Positions 36,290-47,165 of a stretch of DNA of 64,000 bases are shown here, in pieces. A program made the position numbers and the translations under genes. Source of the stretch: Erigeron canadensis (taxonomy: Eukaryota > Streptophyta > Magnoliopsida > Asterales > Asteraceae). The stretch lies in NCBI RefSeq assembly GCF_010389155.1, contig NC_057767.1:23261723-23325722 (forward strand), in the 5' to 3' direction. The first letter of the stretch is position 1, and each line of letters begins with the position of its first letter. The notes beneath the pieces were generated by a model. It saw only the letters and a program-made list of their open reading frames with translations, did not search any database and was not told the origin of the DNA.

Positions 36290-39200
36290 ATCCAATGTAG
36301 ATGAGGCTGGTCCATCCAATCCACATGCAGGTATCAATATCAGTCTTGATTTTTATGATAGGTTTTATTCTTTATCCTGCATTGTGGATATTGATATAGA
36401 AAATGACTGGATAACTGATTATGGAGCAACAGATAACATTACACCTCACTTAAAATTATTACAGTCCATTAAAGTCCTTAAAACTCCCATAAGAGTCAGT
36501 CTGTCAAATGGCACAGTCAAATTGGTTACCAAGGTGGGTCAGGTTCAGATCAATCCTTATTTTACTTTAACAAATGTGTTCTATGTACCTGATTTTAAGG
36601 TAAATCTTTTGTCAGTAGGTCAATTATTAAATTCTCAGCCTCTCATTGCTATTTTTGGCCCTATTTGACTTTAACAAATGTGTTCTATGTACCTGATTCT
36701 AAGGTAAATCTTTTGTCAGTAGGTCAATTATTGAATTCTCAGCCTCTCATTGCTATCTTTGGCCCTACTTGGTTTGCTTTTCAGGACCTTTCAACTAATC
36801 GTCTGATTACTGTTGGAAAGGGCCACAAGAAACTCTATCTCTGCAAACCTTCAACAAGTTTGCCTCATGCTAATTTCTCAGCTTCATTGTTGCCTATTCT
36901 TACTAGTTTTGTTAATCAAGTAACTAGTAATTCTAAAGTTCCTGTTGAACTATTTCATGCTAGACTTGGTCATACTTCTATGTCCAAAATAATTCATGTT
37001 GATGCTTATAAGCATATTGATGTGTCTCATTTCATGTGTGATACTTGTTTGATGTCTAAGTAGCATAGACTGCCTTTCTTGAGAAGTAATTCTAATTCTG
37101 TGTCCTTTTGAGTTGATCCATGTAGATCTTTGGGGTCTTTATATTACTCCTGCACTCAATGGTGCTCATTATTTTTATACTATTGTAGATGATTATATCA
37201 GATGCACTTGGACATATTTATTACATACAAAGGATCAAGTGTGTTCTATTTTGTCTAGTTTCTTTGATTTTTTTCAAACTCGTTTCCATAAAACTCCCAA
37301 ATATATCAGATCTGATAATGGTACTGAAATAATTAATAGTGAGGTGTTATCCATGTTTAAATCAAAAGGAATTGTCCATCAAAGGTCTATGGTGTATACA
37401 CCTCAACAAAATGGGAGAGTAGAAAGGAAACATAGGCATTTGTTAGACACTGCTAGGTCAATTAAGTTGAATGCTGGATTGCCTAGGAAATTTTGGGGTC
37501 ACTGTATTTAGCAGCCACCTATCTAATCAATAAAATGCTACATGAAATAAGTCCCTCTTATGCTCATTTGAGAATTATTGGTTGTTTGTGTTATGCTGCA
37601 AACAACAAACCTCATAAGGACAAATTTGAACCAAAGGGTGAAAGGTGCATTATGATAGGATATCCACCAGGGCAAAAGGGTTATTTGTTGTATAATTTGG
37701 TGACTAGAGAAGTTTTTTCTAGTAGAGATGTCTCTTTTAATGAGACAGTTTTTCCTTTTAAGGAGTCTCAAGGTACAATTTCTAGGCCTTCTTCTAATAT
37801 TCCAATGGTTGATATATCTTTTCCCAATGAGGAAGTTGTTAGAGATTCTGGGATTAGTGTTCAAATTACTCCAAATGTGGAAATAAATAAAGGGGGTTCT
37901 GAAAATATGAGTGAAATTGATGATGTAAATAGCCATATTCAGTCTCCTAGAGCTGTTCCACCATTAAGAAGATCTTCCAGAAATAAAACTGCTCCCAATT
38001 GGTTAAAAGATTTTATGGTACCAACATAAAAAAATGCTAAAGTTGCACAACCACTTTATCCAATCTTCAAGAATTCATATTTTAGTGCTTATCCTCAGGA
38101 TTTTGTGGCCTCCTTGGCAAATGTTTTGACTCAACAAGAACCCTTAAATTACACTCAAGCTTCTCAAATGCCTGAATGGAGAGATGCTATGGATAAGGAG
38201 CTTTCAGCTTTAGAAGAAAATGATACTTGGGTCATGACAGATTTGCCTCATGGTCATAAAGCCATCACTTCTAAGTGGGTATATAAGCTTAAGTAGAAAT
38301 CTGATGGTATAATAGAGAGATACAAAGCTAGATTAGTGATAAGAGGCTTTGACCAAAAGGAAGGAGTAGATTGCAAACATACATTTTCACCTGTTGCTAA
38401 GGCTGCTACAGTGAGGGTATTGATTGCTATTGCTACTGCAAAAGGTTAGCCTTTACATCAATTAGATATTAATAATGCATTTCTGCATGGTTTTGTTGAT
38501 GAGGAGATTTATATGTTTCCTCCAGAAGGTTACACAAAGGGTTCTCATAATCAAGTGTGTAGATTAAACAAATCTTTATATGGTTTGAAACAAGCTTCTA
38601 GATAATGGAATCAAGAATTATCCAAATTTCTTGTCTCTTTGGGTTTCATTTAATCCAAAAATGATTATTCTCTCTTTGTTAAAGGCACAAATGACAGTTT
38701 TACAGTGGCATTAGTATATGTGGATGATATATTAGTCACTGGAAGTAGTGAAAAAGGAAATAGTTCAAACTAAGGCTGCATTGGATAAGAAATTTACCAT
38801 CAAAGATTTGGGGTTGGCCAGGTATTTTTTAAGAATTGAGTTCTGTAGAACTGAAGATGGCACATACCTTAATCAGAGGAAGTATATCTTAGATTTGTTG
38901 AAAGATGCAGGGACGACAGGCACTAAACCTGTCTCTTTTCCATTGCCTACACATCTCATATTGTCTTTAGATGCAGGGGAGGCTATACCTGATCCAAAAT
39001 CTTATAAAAGATTAGTAGGCAGGCTTCTTTATTTGTCTATGACAAGGCCAAATATATCATATGTTGTGCAGCATCTTAGCCAATTTGTTTCTAGTCCTAA
39101 AGAGCCTTATATGAAGGCTGCAATGCACCTTTTGAGATACTTAAAAGGTTCAATCTCAAAAGGGTTATTCTATCCTGTTCAATCCAATCTCAAGGTGACA

Positions 39201-39656
39201 GGTTTCAGTGATGCAGATTGGGCATCTTGTATTATGACAAGGAAGTAATTAACTGGATATTGTATATTTTTGGGACATTCATTAGTTTCCTGGAAGACAA
39301 AGAAACAAACAACTGTATCATGGTCTTCTACAGAGGCAGAGTACATGAGTATGGCAGTAACCACTTGTGAGTTGATATGGTTAACCTATCTTCTAAAGGA
39401 TCTACATATCAATGTTCAGGTTCCATTGACTCTATTTTGTGACAATAAGGCTACACAACAGATTGCAGCAAATCCTTGTTACTATGATAGAACAAAGAAT
39501 TTAGACATTGACTGCCACTTTACCAGAGACAAAGTTTAGGATGGTTTTCTGCAAACAACTTATATACCAACTAATTTACAACTTGCAGATGTGATGACTA
39601 AAGCTTTAGGTTATCTGCGGCATTCAGTTTTGAGTAAAAAGATTGGCTTGAAGTAA
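36290..39656 (+). pseudogene. Copia-1 pol: protease, integrase, RT, RNase H
   Basis: Protease: WITDYGATDNI, where the usual Asp-Ser-Gly active-site triad reads Asp-Tyr-Gly. A 104-bp tandem duplication at 36564-36771 shifts the frame. Integrase: HARLGH...CDTC zinc-binding part, an in-frame stop near 37060, then VDLWG, SDNGTE and NGRVERKH supplying Asp, Asp and Glu. RT: ITSKWVYKLK, stop, KSDG...[30 protein letters not shown], stop, and VYVDDILVTGS with the intact YVDD. RNase H: SDADWASC, a stop, then SWSSTEAEYM. At least six in-frame stops are visible, several replacing expected Trp or Gln codons as C-to-T or G-to-A changes would. The element cannot make an active polyprotein. Confidence 0.9.
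36564..36771 (+). repeat. 104-bp tandem duplication inside Copia-1 pol
   Basis: ACTTTAACAAATGTGTTC...GGCCCTA occurs at 36564-36667 and 36668-36771 with about four differences. Since 104 is not a multiple of three, the duplication shifts the protease frame. Confidence 0.9.
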
Positions 39657-39662
39657 GTTCCA

Positions 39663-39675
39663 ACTTGAGGGGGGA
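39663..39675 (+). other. Polypurine tract of Copia-1
   Basis: TTGAGGGGGGA lies directly before the 3' LTR, the expected position of the plus-strand primer. Confidence 0.75.
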
Positions 39676-39886
39676 TATGAAATAAGATAGTTTGTATAGT
39701 TTTTGTATAAGTTGAAACTCTAGGGACTGAAAGTGTAAATATATGTATTAATTAGTTATAGGTCGGTTACAACTAGTTTCTGTATATAAGTTGTATTTCC
39801 CTCTCATTTTCATAATTAATGAAAAATAATATTCTCCAAATTCTCTCTAATTTTACACCGATTAATTCCGCATTATTGATTTCATA
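39676..39886 (+). repeat. 3' LTR of Copia-1
   Basis: 211 bp, same termini as the 5' LTR, about 94 percent identical to it by eye. Confidence 0.9.
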
Positions 39887-39891
39887 TGATT

Positions 39892-40090
39892 TAACTGAAC
39901 TCGTGCATACCACATCATGGGAAACAAGTCTAAATAAAAAGGTGTAGATTGACTGGAACACTCTTGACATCGTATGGCTTTTTAGCACCAGCCATTGTCC
40001 ACACTATAAAAAAATGGTTATCGGATACTCTCCTCACACAGAATGACACATCATGTGCCATGCATTTTGCGCGTGTGGGTATTACTAGAG
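39892..40090. other. 200-bp strip between the two Copia elements
   Basis: Original target DNA. A minus-strand frame here (about 39930-40136) reads VWTMAGAKKPYDVKSVPVNL but I cannot assign it. The strip should join to 46441 onward if Copia-2 is removed. Confidence 0.3.
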
Positions 40091-40095
40091 CTAAT

Positions 40096-40871
40096 TGTTG
40101 GGAAAAAGTGCATTTTTCCACCACTTTGGACATCAATAAATATATAGTCGTGTGACATATATCGCGAACTGTTTAGTGGGTTTTGTAGTCTCTGGCCAAG
40201 GCTACGTAACAAACTAAGATGCGTCCAAATTGGGTTAAAGGTGAATGAGATATCGAGTCTCAAAGCTGTGTGTTTGGTGCATAAGTTGGAGTTGGAAAAG
40301 CTTTGTCCCACATTGGTGTGGGATATAAACTTTTACCATTTTATAAGTGGAGGTGTCTAAGCTATGTCAAGATCTTGTGTTGTGTTTTACTCTGGCTCTT
40401 ACCCGCGCGCAGGGGGGGGTGCAGAAAATGGATTTCTGGGTCAAAATTCTCTGAACCAATGCGTGTACGCACGACCTGCGGACACGAATGCAGCTCGAAA
40501 AACTGGGGCCCGTGTGGGGATCCTTTTTGCTGCGACCCGAGATAAACCCGACCCGGTTTTTTGACCCGTTCAAGAATGATCTAGAAGAAGCTTTTGAAAC
40601 TCCTGAAACTGATGTCATAAGTATTAGTTTTGTAACTCATGAAACTGATAAATAATTAACTCACCATTAGTGCTAGTTAATTATTTGGAGTTATAATTTT
40701 GTGTATATAAGGTCCTATCAGGGACTTGAAAGATACACAACAACACATACATTTCGTTCATAACACACACACATTCTCTGCAATTTCAGTCACGAAACAA
40801 CAACCATCCCTGTGTTCCGTTCGTCTTTCAGGCAAGTGTTCAACGTCCGGCAGTACGCTGCTTTTAACCGG
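40096..40871 (+). repeat. Truncated 5' LTR of Copia-2
   Basis: Matches 45412-46186 of the 3' LTR and stops at CCGG (40868-40871). Then follows GCAGTACGCTCC and the gag ATG. The motif GGCAGTACGCT occurs both inside the LTR (about 40850) and at the junction, a likely trace of the deletion. TATATAAGG near 40704 is a TATA-like promoter element. Confidence 0.85.
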
Positions 40872-40882
40872 CAGTACGCTCC

Positions 40883-43800
40883 ATGATGGTTCCACCATTG
40901 CCTACTGCGGTGGCAACTCAGGCTGAAAAGCCTCCAAAATTTGATGGTGGAAACTTCAAACGTTGGCAACAAAAGATGTTCTTTTACTTGACAACGTTGA
41001 ACCTTGCGAGGTTCCTGACTGAAACCGCTCCCCAAGTCTCTGAATGGGAGATGGATGCTCAAACTGTGAGCGCAATTCAAGCTTGGAATCATTCTGAATT
41101 TTTGTGCCGCAACTATGTCTTGAATGGCTTGGTTGACTCGCTCTATAATATTTATTGCAAAATCAAGACTGCCAAAGAATTATGGGAGTCGTTAGAGCGA
41201 AAGTATAAAACAGAGGATGTTGGCACCAAGAAATTTGTGGTGGCTAAATTCTTGGATTTCAAGATGGTTGATTCAAAAACTGTCATGAGTCAAATTCAAG
41301 ATTTGCAAATTATGCTCCATGAAATTCATGCTGAAGGAATGACACTGAGCGAGACATTCCAAGTTGCTTGCATGATAGAGAAACTGCCACCAAGTTGGAT
41401 TGATTTCAAAAATTATCTCAAGCATAAGAGAAAGGAGATGACCATTGAAGATCTCGTTGTTCGTCTTCGTATTGAAGAAGACAACAAAATTTCTCAAAAG
41501 CAAAGCTATGTCCCAAACTCAGCAAAGGCTAATGTTGTTGAAAGTGGTCAATCTTCACATGGGAACAAAGGCAAGGGACGGGTTGAGAGGAAAGGCAAAG
41601 GGAAAGGTCCAAATCTTGGAGCCAAAGGTGGAATTGTGAAAAAGAAATTCCAAGGCACTTGCTACAATTGTGAAAGGCCTGGTCATAGGGCAAATGAATG
41701 CAAGCAGCCCAAAAGAGAGAATACTCGCCAAGCTAACATGGTTGATGTGGATAATCTGGTAGCTATGGTCTCTGATCTCACTATGATGATCTCTGAAGTT
41801 AACTTGGTTGGTTCTAATACCAAGGAATGGTGGGTTGATACTGGTGCCACCCGCCACGTCTGCTCTGATAAGAATCTATTCAACACCTTCAAGGAGGTCA
41901 CTAATGGTGAAAAGCTCTTTATGGGAAACTCCGCCACTGCTGATGTGAAAGGCGAGGGTAATGTGATCTTGAAGATGACTTCTGGAAAAGAACTCACTCT
42001 GCAGAATGTGTTGTATGTTCCAGAGATTCGCAAGAATCTTGTGTCTGGTTATCAGTTGAATAAGTTTGGTTTCAAAATTGTGTTTGAGTCTGATAAGGTC
42101 GTGTTGACCAAAAATGGTTTGTATGTTGGTAAGGGCTATGCCCTCAATGGTATGTTCAAAATGAATGTAATTGCTATCAATGGAATGAATAAGACCGGTA
42201 CTAGTTCTGCTTACTTGCTTGAGTCTTCTAATATGTGGCATGGTCGACTTGGTCATGTCAATTTTAATTCCATTCGTCGTTTAATTAAATTGAATAGCAT
42301 ACCAAATTTTCATATTGACTCAAATCACAAATGTGAAACTTGTGTTGAAGCCAAATTAACAAGGGCACCATTTAAATCGGTTGAAGGAGCTACCGAACCG
42401 CTTGATATGATACACACAAATGTGTGTGATCTAAAATCCATTCCCACGAGACATGGATTTAAGTACTTCATTACGTTTATCGATGATAACACGAAGTATT
42501 GTTATGTTTACTTACTGAAAAGTAAGGATGAGGCAATTGAGACTTTTATTGCCTACAAGAATGAAGTTGAGAATCAACTTGAAAGGAAAATCAAGGTTTT
42601 ACGAAGTGATAGAGGTGGTGGATACGTCTCACCTTTTGCTGAATTCTGTTCACAAAATGGAATACGACATGAGTTCACTGCACCTTATTCACCTCAATCA
42701 AATAGAATGGCTGAACGAAAGAATCGAACCTTGAAAGAAATGGTGAATGCCATGTTGGTGAGTTCTGGTGTCAATCAGAACATGTGGGGGGATGCCATTC
42801 TATCAGCAAATTATCTTTTGAATAAGATACCTCACAAGAAAAAGGATGTGACCCCATATGAGTTATGGTAGAAAAGGAAACCATCCTATGAATATCTAAA
42901 AGTGTGGGGGTGCCTAGCCAAGGTACCTGTTCCACTACCTAAGGCCCTAAAGATAGGACCCAAAACTGTTGATTGCATTTTTATTGGATATGCTGATCAG
43001 AGTAGTGCATACCGTTTCCTTGTGCATGAATCCAAGATTCCAGATATACATAAAGGATCGATAATGGAATCAAGGAATGCCTCATTCTTTGAAAATATCT
43101 TTCCATGTGTTGCAAAAGAATCTGGAAATTCGTCTAGGGTAGTCAGTGAAAGTGTCCAAGATGAGACACCTAATGAGCCAGTCCCAGAGATACTGGAACA
43201 ACCTGAGGAAGAAGATATTGAGCCTAGACGAAGCAAAAGAGCTAGGACAGAAAAGTCTTTCGGTCCTGATTTCTACACTTATGTGGTGGAAGGTGAACCT
43301 CAAACTTACCGTGAAGCGGTAACTTCCTCAGAAGGGCCTCAATGGAGGGAAGCCATCAAAAGTGAAATAGATTCTATTTTACAAAACCATACTTGGGAGC
43401 TAGTGGATCTTCCTCCGGGATGTAATCCACTAGGTTATCGATAGATCTTCAAGAGGAAATTGAAGTCAGATGGCTCCATTGACAAATATAAGGCAAGATT
43501 GGTGATCAAGGGTTACAAACAGCGAAAGGACTTTGATTATTTTGATACATATTCGCCGTTAACTCGAATAACCTCGATCAGGTTGGTACTTGCCATTGCC
43601 GCCATTAGAAATTTGGAAGTTCACCAAATGGATGTGAAAACCGCTTCCTTGAATGGAAATCTTGAGGAAGAGATTTACATGGAGCAACCTGAGGGATTTA
43701 TTGCTCCTGGGCAAGAAAAGAAAGTGTGTAAGCTTGTTAAGTCTTTGTATGGATTAAAACAAGCTCCCAAACAATGGCATGAAAAATTCGATAATGTCAT

Positions 43801-44839
43801 GCTTGAGTCTGGGTTCAAGATCAATGAATGTGACAAGTATGTATATGTGAAAGACACACCAGATGGATATGTCATCTTGTGCCTATATGTAGATGATATG
43901 CTCATTGCTGGAAGTAATGACAAAATGATAAAGTCTACAAAAGATCTCCTAAAGGCAAGGTTTGACATGAAGGACATGGGTTTAGCAGATGTGATTTTAG
44001 GGGTTCAAATCACACGAACCCATGATGGACTTGTTTTAAGTCAGTCCCACTATGTGGACAAAATACTTGAGAAGTTCAATGCAAATGACTCTAATGTAGC
44101 AAGGACTCCTATTGACACGAGTCAACATCCTGCGAAGAACAGAGGAGAGCCAGTTGAACAATTACAGTACTCAAGAATTATTGGCAGCTTAATGTATTTG
44201 ATGAGTTGTACAAGACCAGACTTGGCATATGCTGTTAGCAAGCTAAGTAGATATACAAGTAACCCAAGTTCAAGTCATTGGAACTGTATGATCAGGTTAC
44301 TTCGGTATTTAAGGTACACTCGTGATTATGGCTTGCATTATGGCAGATATCCAGCAGTAATTGAAGGACATTGTGATGCAAATTGGATATCTGACACGAA
44401 TGATTCCAAAGCAACAAGTGGGTATGTGTTTACACTTGGAGGGGCAGCCATATCGTGGAAATCGTCTAGGCAAACGGTTATTGCTAGATCCACGATGGAA
44501 TCAGAGTTCATCGCTTTAGATAAAGTGGGTGAAGAGGCAGAATGGCTACGTCAGTTTATTGAGGATATACCAAGATGGCCTAGACCGGTGTCGGCCATAT
44601 GTATACATTGTGATAGCCAATCGGCAATTGGTAGAGCTCATAGCACAATGTACAATGGTAAGAATAGACATATCAGACGTAGACATAATACAGTACGACA
44701 ACTCTTCTCTACAGGAGATATCACTGTTGACTATGTGAAGTCAAAGGATAATATCACGGATCCGCTAACAAAAGGCTTAAGCAGAGAGTTAGTTCAGAAG
44801 TCGTCAATGGGAATGGGACTAAAGCCCATGAAAGGCTAA
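40883..44839 (+). pseudogene. Copia-2 gag-pol polyprotein, two in-frame stops
   Basis: A single frame of 1,318 codons from MMVPPLPTAV. Gag (about 1-250) has FDGGNFKRWQQKMFFYL and ends with the zinc knuckle CYNCERPGHRANEC. Protease has WWVDTGATRHVC with an intact Asp-Thr-Gly. Integrase has HGRLGH...CETC, then MIHTNVCDL, where the first catalytic Asp (normally HTD) is Asn, then SDRGGGY and MAERKNRT supplying Asp and Glu. A TAG at 42869-42871 follows PYELW. RT begins after SEGPQWREAI, has a TAG at 43442-43444 in GYR*IFKRK where Trp is expected, then [20 protein letters not shown] and [11 protein letters not shown] with intact YVDD. RNase H has GHCDANW and STMESEF. The chain ends at GLKPMKG. Apart from these three lesions the polyprotein looks complete. 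Confidence 0.92.
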
Positions 44840-45411
44840 GCTTATATGAAGGAAAACCTAACTCAGCTGACTGGAGATCCCAAGATCTGAGTTCAATAGG
44901 AAACCTAATTGTAGGAGCTGGCGAGGTCACTGTGGGGGGATTTGATAAAACCCCACGCGTTACAAGGGAGTTTATTATAGGGCATAATAATCTTCCTAGT
45001 CCATTCCTAAAAGTGACAAGTTATAAAGTTAAGCCTATGGCTTTTAATGATTTGGGTAGCCTACGTGGTGAATCACCTATGTGAGAGAGAAGTGGGGTCG
45101 CTTCTTAGGGTATTGATGGGGGCACAATACTTAACAGCTCTCGCAGAACCAGGCGCATGTCCAGGACCATAATGGACATAACTATGAGGACTTGACTTTG
45201 TCAGGGAGAGTCTTGTGTGAAGCGTATTGTCGCCTACACAAATGGCTGACGAGTTCAAAGACATCGCTGTCTACTCAGAGCCAGTAGACTAAGTGCGTTT
45301 CATGAGCAAAGGTTCAAAGGGTTACACCTACCTTCGTATGCAAGATTCAACTGTTGAAATTTGAATGGGACACTGTTGTTTCTGAGATCGACCTCCATTC
45401 AAGTGGGGGAT
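44840..45411 (+). other. Copia-2 3' untranslated region and polypurine tract
   Basis: About 570 bp without a frame between the polyprotein stop and the 3' LTR. AAGTGGGGGA at 45401-45410 is the polypurine tract next to the LTR. Lines of short CT/GA imbalance but no further motif. Confidence 0.7.
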
Positions 45412-46362
45412 TGTTGGGAAAAAGTGCATTTTTCCACCACTTTGGACATCAATAAATATATAGTCGTGTGACATATATCGCGAACTGTTTAGTGGGTTTT
45501 GTAGTCTCTGGCCAAGGCTACGTAACAAACTAAGATGCGTCCAAATTGGGTTAAAGGTGAATGAGATATCGAGTCTCAAAGCTGTGTGTTTGGTGCATAA
45601 GTTGGAGTTGGAAAAGCTTTGTCCCACATTGGTGTGGGATATAAACTTTTACCATTTTATAAGTGGAGGTGTCTAAGCTATGTCAAGATCTTGTGTTGTG
45701 TTTTACTCTGGCTCCTACCCGCGCGCAGGGGGGGTGCAGAAAACGGGTTTCTGGGTCAAAATTCTCTGAACCAATGCGTGTACGCGCGACCTGCGGACAC
45801 GAATGCAGGTCGAAAAACTGGGGCCCGTGCGGGGATCCTTTTTGCTGCGACCCGAGATAAACCCGACCCGGTTTTTTGACCCGTTCAAGAATGATCTAGA
45901 AGAAGCTTTTGAAACTCCTGAAACTGATGTCATAAGTATTAGTTTTGTAACTCATGAAACTGATAAATAATTAACTCACCATTAGTGCTAGTTAATTATT
46001 TGGAGTTATAATTTTGTGTATATAAGGTCCTATCAGGGACTTGAAAGATACACAACAACACATACATTTCGTTCATAATACACACACATTCTCTGCAATT
46101 TCAGTCACGAAACAACAACCATCCCTGTGTTCCGTTCGTCTTTCAGGCAAGTGTTCAACGTCCGGCAGTACGCTGCTTTTAACCGGTGTACCCTGGGAAC
46201 AGACGGCGAATCTGTTTAAGGGAATTGTGTCAAACACAAGCCCGGTTCTACTTTATTGTTATTACATTTTCTTGTTTTGCAGGAAGCTTTCAAATTGCCT
46301 CTTTTACTTAGTTCATCCATTTTGTTCTTGTTTAATTCCTTTATCATTATTTAATCGTATTG

Positions 46363-46400
<38 letters not shown>

Positions 46401-46435
46401 AATTACATATTGTTATTATACTGTTATTTCCAACA
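45412..46435 (+). repeat. Complete 3' LTR of Copia-2
   Basis: 1,024 bp, TGTTGGGAA...TTTCCAACA. It contains the 250 bp missing from the 5' LTR, including an (AT)n run at 46364-46397. Confidence 0.9.
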
Positions 46436-46440
46436 CTAAC

Positions 46441-46990
46441 TGGTATGAGATACAAGTTTATGATTCCTCGAGGATGGCTGCTTAAATCGAACTGCAATAT
46501 GGGAATGGTGGTTTCCGCAACAGATTTCTCATTTTAGATTAAACTTGGGTATATGCACATTTGCACAAGACTCTTGAACTTGTTTGACATCTAATGGTGT
46601 GAAAGGGAGAGATTGAGCCCACTTTTTATCTTAATGTCAAACATAATTTTTCAGCCCGACAAGCCCGTCACGTCTTTTAACAAATCGATTTAACCATTGG
46701 CAACCCTCTTATTTCTTCTTACGTTTTCCACACCAGAAAAAACATCTTTACTTTTTTACTTACATATATATTTGGCAATTAATAGACAATTGTTATTATG
46801 CTATTAGTGCACACACTAACTCTCAGCCTACAAGTTGACAAAATGGACCTGATAACTGCTAAAACATCTAAATTACCCTGCTCGTAAATTCAAAAATAAC
46901 TAAAACCAAGTTTAATTTATGTGATACGATAATAAAAAGGGATACATACAAAGAGGGTATATACAAAACAACCAGAAACCTGTAACGCAT
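46441..46990. other. Spacer between Copia-2 and the kinase-PP2 gene
   Basis: No gene. TGGTATGAGA at 46441 resembles a primer-binding site but lies outside the element and is probably coincidental flank. Confidence 0.4.
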
Positions 46991-46992
46991 AA

Positions 46993-46998
46993 TTTATT
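46993..46998 (-). terminator. AATAAA polyadenylation signal of the kinase-PP2 gene
   Basis: On the minus strand CAATAAATTATG lies about 170 nt after the stop codon at 47166-47168. Confidence 0.5.
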
Positions 46999-47165
46999 GA
47001 ATTTAACTACAACTACTAATAATACAAGAAGAGAGCCATCAAACACAATATTTATCCAACATTTTTCATTACTGATTGTGAATGTTCCCTGCAGATTTCA
47101 GACTTCTAAATCGTTGGTAACTTGGTATAGCGATAAGGAGGTATGGCCATTATCGAATTAATCTT

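Larger units (their letters stand above)
30697..39891 (+). mobile_element. Copia-1: decayed Ty1/copia LTR retrotransposon
   Basis: The element runs 30702-39886 and is flanked by the exact 5-bp duplication TGATT (30697-30701 and 39887-39891). Its two LTRs are 210 and 211 bp and begin and end with the inverted pair TATGAAAT/ATTTCATA. Gag, protease, integrase, reverse transcriptase and RNase H are in the copia order (integrase before RT). A second element occupies 32323-36284, so the copia itself is about 5.2 kb. By eye the LTRs differ at about a dozen positions plus one indel (about 6 percent), consistent with an old insertion, and the coding region has frameshifts and many stops. Confidence 0.9.
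40091..46440 (+). mobile_element. Copia-2: young, nearly intact Ty1/copia element
   Basis: The element is 40096-46435, with flanks CTAAT (40091-40095) and CTAAC (46436-46440), a 5-bp target duplication with one mismatch. LTRs begin TGTTGGGAA and the right one ends TTTCCAACA. The aligned part of the LTRs (about 775 bp) differs at seven positions and one base of a G run, i.e. about 1 percent, so insertion was recent compared with Copia-1. The 5' LTR lacks about 250 bp at its 3' end together with the primer-binding site. The polyprotein is one frame with two stops. It lies 210 bp downstream of Copia-1 in the same orientation. Confidence 0.9.

Noticed and set aside
40051..40618. Frames in the Copia-2 5' LTR, repeated in the 3' LTR
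   Set aside because: Identical frames in both LTRs are non-coding LTR sequence.
46441..46452. TGGTATGAGATA resembling a primer-binding site after the Copia-2 3' LTR
   Set aside because: It lies beyond the target duplication and outside the element; no second internal region follows.
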